From Sclerotinia nivalis (lineage: Eukaryota; Ascomycota; Leotiomycetes; Helotiales; Sclerotiniaceae): a stretch of DNA of 64,000 nucleotides. Below are positions 60,002-64,000 of this stretch, one piece after another. The notes below the pieces were generated by a model. The model was given only the letters and a program-made list of their open reading frames with translations. It was not told the origin of the DNA and ran no database searches. How positions within the stretch are numbered: position 1 is the stretch's first letter; each line of letters starts with the position of its first letter. The stretch is from contig JAPEIS010000001.1 of NCBI GenBank assembly GCA_029531795.1, forward strand, positions 7,936,001-8,000,000. Reading direction: 5' to 3'. Both the position numbers and the translations under genes were made by a program.

Positions 60002-61395
60002 CTTATCTATATAATATAAAAAAAAAACAGAAAGTTTGTCTTGTAATCATATAGAAAGCCTTTATCGTATTTGATTATCATTAAGAGAAGATTTGCCGAT
60101 TAAAAATTTGTCGATATCAGTTTTAGAGACCTTTCGCAAATGAAGCGGCTTGTAATAATCGTATATAAAATCATAAAGTTGTAATAGAATTCTAAAGAGT
60201 ATCTTTGTTATATTGCCTTACCCTTGTAAAATCGATCGAAAATCCCCTTCTGTGAGTATCGGGGATAATATAGCCTATCGCAGATGATCTTGCTCAACAG
60301 TTTTCTGTATAGCATTCAATTCATTTTATATCAATCGAATAACCCAAATATTATCTTGTTGATAAAACAAAACAAAGTTAGAAGTTTGTAATCAACGAAT
60401 ATCATTTATATTTGGATTTGTATCTTTGTAAATAGGTATAGGAAGTTCCTCAATAGAAAGTAGAGGCAAACGGTTTTTTGGATTGTGAATAGATCGACAC
60501 CGATCTGCAATCTTTAAGATTGATTTTGGATACAAACAATTGGGAATCATTTGTATTTGATTATTTGGTTCTTTGTAGCATTTTGTTCGATAATGATTTA
60601 TATCAAACATCAAACCTTGTTGAAATTCAAGGTTAATAAAAGAATCGTCAGATTGTAATATATAATCTTCATTTGGTATCTCTTCAATAAAAGGTTTTTT
60701 ATAAAAAGTTCTTTTAAAAGTAAAAAGTGTTTGAATAGATGAATAATCGATATCGTCCTTTGGATAATCCTCGATATATAAAGAATAGTATTTATAAATT
60801 ATACATTTAGTTTTTATATCAGGATTGATAAGAAATTTATTTAAAGGTTTGATAGCATCAACGATTTATTATAGAATAACTTTTGCTAGATTCTTTTGTT
60901 CTTTGATCGGAGATAGGATTGTTGGTATAGTAACTGGCTCTGAATTATAATATACCAAGCAATTGGAAGCGCAGTAATTTGAAGAGAATATTAAACTCAT
61001 CTCCGTTCAATTGATAGTAGGATTGTAATATTGTAACTATGATAAGTCAAAGATTAATGGTGTCTTTGATGAAAGTTGAGTAATATAAAAGGATCAATAT
61101 TCATAGTGATCCTTTATAGCGATTTCCATTACAAAATATTCTGTAATTCTATTGGCGATCTTTTTATTAGCAAGTCGGAGTTTGTAAGAGTGAGGTAAGA
61201 ATTATATTTCAATATTATATTTGAAAGCAAAAGAATGATCAATAAAGGTTTCTTCAGAGTATCTATTATTAATAAAACTTGTAACAGTAAAGGGATTTTC
61301 ATACATAGAGAATATAGTAGTTTTAACAAGTAGGGATTTGTTATTTATAGAGTTGAATTGCAATGGCTTATATTTATCCATTCCTCGATTTACCA
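60002..61395 (-). pseudogene. protease/linker region of the nested gypsy element
   Basis: Only short AT-rich frames remain (for example 61329-61129 and 60613-60392). Their position between the gag zinc knuckle and RT corresponds to the protease. I do not see an intact D-[ST]-G catalytic triad. Confidence 0.45.
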
Positions 61396-62710
61396 TTTTA
61401 CTTTTAGTATTCCTTTACAAGCGATTTTTCGTAAAGATTAATCTTTTCTTTGTTCGGGACTTTCCTTGATTGAATTGGGTATAGAGATAACTTTCTCTGG
61501 TTCGATATAGCTTTGCTATTGTACCTGATTTAAATGTTGTTGGCTTTGTATCCAATTACCAGTATATCCTTTTCGAAATCCATTATGATTATTATTAAAT
61601 CTATTAGCGTTTCGAAAAGCCGGAACAGTAGTGTATTGATTGAGGACCGGATTAATTGAGGTAGTGGTATTGCGGTTGGAAAAGGTATTAATAGAAGTTT
61701 GTTTGCTAGAAAAAAGATTACTATTGATATTATAAATAGTATGATAATCAATCTGAAGATGATCGATTTTACCACAACAATTGTAAGAAACTGTAAGATT
61801 AAATTTCTTTTTTTTATTTTGCGGATCCTTTTTCTGTTGTCTCTTTTGTTTCATTATATCGAGGTCTATAAGATCATTATTAGTAATAGATGCTTTACCA
61901 GAATTTTTGTTATAATATTCAATATTATAAAGATTCTGATTCCAAGTAGAGAATTTCTTTTGCTAATCATCAATATCATCGATCGTGTAAAGGTTCGAAT
62001 CACCAATGACCAAAGTTCGAAAAAAGGCCGTAATTTTTTGCTTCATCGCGTTAACAATCTCGCGATCAAACTTATAGCAAGAGTTAATAAGATGAGACAA
62101 CGTAAAGAAGAAAACCGAAAAGGATTCCTTTGGATCTATAAAAAGCTTATCGAATTTGAACAAGATTTCTCTTTCGATATCCATAAAGATATATAATTTG
62201 TCCAATTTGGCCAAAAACGAAACAGCAAAATCGAAGCAAATAAGATCGTCAACGAATCTAATGATATCTGTAATACACTTTTGTTGTACTTGATTATCGA
62301 GAAAACTAATAGTATAATTAATCTTCTTTTGTTTGGAAACAAAAAGTTGTAAATCGATTATTTAATAGAATTGCAAATTCAATTTCCAGGATTGGTAGTT
62401 CTCTTGTCGAATGAGAATATTAGATCTTTTGTTTTTAAAAACGGACGGGTTCTTTTAAGTTTGGTAGAGAGTGATCGGTTTCTAGTTAGTAGTAGTATTA
62501 TTGGTGTTCAATTGAGCTTACTTACCGATTAGAATGTGAAGAAGCTCGATGTTTTCCGTTTTGAATTCCTTGATCTTATTTGTTTGAATAGTAATATAAA
62601 TAGTTTGAATAATAAAACGATCTTTGATAATAAAGAAAATATAATTCAGATAAACAATTTGTTTGTTAGAACCGACAGCGAGGTTTGGCATTATTGAAAC
62701 ATCCAATTCT
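61396..62710 (-). pseudogene. gag region of the nested gypsy element
   Basis: Frames 62214-61963 (MAKLDKLYIFMDIEREILFK) and 61854-61516 carry gag-like sequence. The latter has a zinc-knuckle remnant YNCCGKIDHLQIDY, in which the last Cys has become Tyr and the first is displaced. The region is interrupted by stops and is not functional. Confidence 0.65.
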
Positions 62711-62864
62711 ACTAGGATTTGTATAATAGTAGGTTATTGGCTGAAGACTCGTTGGATTTCGGTACGAATTCCTTCGATAGAAGTAGAAATCGTATTATCA
62801 ACAGATGTAGAATTAGAAGTTATTGTAAAAAGAATTATAATTATACAAAGTAATCGATAGAGAA

Positions 62865-63060
62865 TTTGCAATTATACAAAAGCAATCAAAAACAGATACA
62901 GAAGCTTGCGAATAAATACGATCGTATAAAAGCAATCAGGGATCAGAAGCTGTACAAAAGCAGATAAGAAATGCGATCGCACAAAAGCAGGCGAGTTACG
63001 ACGGCGCGAAAGCAGTCGGAAACAGACACGGAAGCCTGCAGATGATTTGACAAGGCCAGA
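62865..63060. repeat. degenerate 'caaaagca' tandem motif in the retrotransposon leader
   Basis: Between the 5' LTR and gag, a motif like (a)caaaagca followed by a/g-rich sequence recurs about four to five times (near 62875, 62928, 62957, 62979 and 63009), interspersed with cgatcg. It lies in the untranslated leader and may be a structural or packaging region. Confidence 0.5.
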
Positions 63061-63103
63061 TCATTTCGTAAAGTGACGGAATCTTTGAAAGGGTAGTATA
63101 AAT

Positions 63104-63266
63104 TATTATGGTGAGGGAAAAGGTATATGTAGGTTTGATCTATTGTTGTATTATGAGGAGGAGAAGAAGGTCAAGAAGGTGACCTGACTATATAGAAGTG
63201 AATGTATGCATGTGTGTCTAAGGCACATATGATTACGTGCAGGTGAAGGGAGATGAACCCGTAACA
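63104..63266 (-). repeat. 5' LTR of the nested gypsy element
   Basis: 163 bp, direct copy of 56514-56676. It ends on the plus strand with gtaaca, followed at once by the CAAAT target duplicate. It is less mutated than the 3' LTR: most differing positions keep G or C here. Confidence 0.88.
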
Positions 63267-64000
63267 CAAATGATCTGTTCTAGATTTAAAGGGTTTTAAA
63301 TGATCGATATAAAAGAATCGACGAATAGGTTTATTATTGATTTATCGTAGTTGATAGGATTTCTGATGATTTCCTATAGGACCAATTATTACAAATGGAC
63401 CTCGATAGGCTAGATGAAGTTTCTTTTTAGTAGATACTTCATCATAGAGTATAACCATTTGATCAGGATCGAAAACTGTATAGTTTCGAATACCCATATT
63501 GTGTTTTTCTTTGATTAATGTTTTTTTCTAATCAGATCATTGTAAGATTTCCTATTGAATTAGTTCTTTGTTGTATATAAAATCGAAGACTTTTGATTGA
63601 TGGATCTCTTCTGGAAAGTCTTTATCGAGGTCTATGATATTGAATAAGAAGTTTTAGATTTCAAAATGTTGATTTGAAGGGTATTTGATCTCCAGATATT
63701 CTATAGGCTGATATCCAAAAAGGATCTTGTGAGGAGAATGTCCTAAATAATCAATTTTTTGTATATTGAATGAATTGATTAAGGTTTGAACTTCTATAGG
63801 CCAATTTTCAATTCCTGAATTAATCTTTTTGAAGATTCTTTGAAAGAAATCGTTACCTTTTTCAATCATCCCAAAGGATTTCTTAGTTTTTATAATTATA
63901 GAGATAAGTAGCATTCCGATTTCTTTAATAAACTGTTTAACTACCTTATTTTCGAAATGAGTATCTGGATCATGAAATCCTCCGATTGAAATTCCAAAGG
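63267..64000 (-). pseudogene. outer gypsy-like element: integrase C-terminal region, cut by window edge
   Basis: The minus-strand frame 63914-63654 reads WPIEVQTLINSFNIQKIDYL then GHSPHKILFGYQPIEYLEIK. Further down, between 63500 and 63290, comes FDPDQMVILYDEVSTKKKL with LAYRGPFVIIGPIGNHQKSY, the beta-barrel end of gypsy-type integrases. The reading stops at the nested element's insertion at 63266 and resumes at 56508. The element differs from the nested one. RIP-type stops are present. The rest lies beyond the window. Confidence 0.7.

Larger units (their letters stand above)
56514..63266 (-). mobile_element. complete but dead Ty3/gypsy LTR retrotransposon, 6753 bp
   Basis: Two 163-bp direct repeats (LTRs) bound the element, and CAAAT flanks it on both sides (56509-56513 and 63267-63271). 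Reading on the minus strand, the order is 5' LTR, gag with a zinc-knuckle remnant, protease region, reverse transcriptase, RNase H, integrase, polypurine tract (gagaagggag just before the 3' LTR at 56677) and 3' LTR. RT-RNase H before integrase is the Ty3/gypsy order. Every domain is split by stops and the DNA is extremely AT-rich. The two LTRs, identical at insertion, now differ by about two dozen transitions and no transversion that I see. This indicates RIP and a genome with, at least once, an active sexual cycle. I could not match a primer binding site. Confidence 0.88.

Noticed and set aside
56514..63266. Possibly active retrotransposon
   Set aside because: Every coding domain contains several stops and the LTRs have diverged by about two dozen transitions.
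1..64000. CRISPR array or bacterial operon
   Set aside because: No regularly spaced repeats; spliced genes and fungal families make this nuclear eukaryotic DNA.

Overview
The window looks like nuclear DNA of a filamentous ascomycete, most likely a leotiomycete (Helotiales/Sclerotiniaceae-like). The reasons are genes broken by many introns of about 37-80 nt with GT...CTAAC/CTGAC...AG signals, fungus-restricted families (DUF6590, DUF6536, a family mislabelled 'geranylgeranyl pyrophosphate synthetase'), and AT-rich transposon remains whose copies differ only by transitions, the mark of repeat-induced point mutation (RIP). The genus is an inference. No rRNA, tRNA or CRISPR array was found.

Layout. 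2-18 kb holds a DUF6590 protein (minus), a coiled-coil protein (plus), a partly resolved membrane-protein gene (minus, about 8 kb), a 936-aa DUF6536 membrane protein (plus) and a 1182-aa fungal protein with one probable GC-AG intron (plus). 18-37 kb is gene-poor. It has a small plus-strand protein at 22.2 kb and a possible small Pro-rich protein at 23.4 kb. Two related multi-exon minus-strand loci lie at 24-28 kb, one of them split by a solo LTR with a perfect 5-bp target duplication. Further on are a multi-spanning membrane protein at 30.5 kb, a small four-exon gene at 34 kb that has no long ORF, and decayed genes, including the C-terminal end of an alpha-L-rhamnosidase-like protein at 36 kb.

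37.9-46.3 kb is dense and intact: a cytochrome P450 (plus), a secreted glycosidase-like protein (minus) divergent from an MFS sugar transporter (plus), and the mislabelled 'GGPP synthetase' family member (minus). The glycosidase-like protein and transporter share a 690-bp promoter and may act together on an extracellular glycan or glycoside; that is inference.

46.8-54.7 kb is one eight-exon gene for a 2354-aa protein: an N-terminal region, an SF1 (UPF1/ZNFX1-like) helicase, an NFX1-type Cys/His-rich segment, three consecutive CbbX/SpoVK-type AAA+ ATPase modules and a charged coiled-coil tail. All four P-loops look catalytically competent. This is the most interesting protein in the window.

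54.7-64 kb is a RIP-degraded transposon island: a Tc1/mariner transposase relic, then a complete but dead Ty3/gypsy element (163-bp LTRs, 5-bp target duplication CAAAT, minus orientation). The gypsy element is nested inside the pol region of a second gypsy-like element that runs off the right edge. Gene models were spliced by eye; where reading phase and splice signals agree across every junction this is stated, and otherwise the uncertainty is given.
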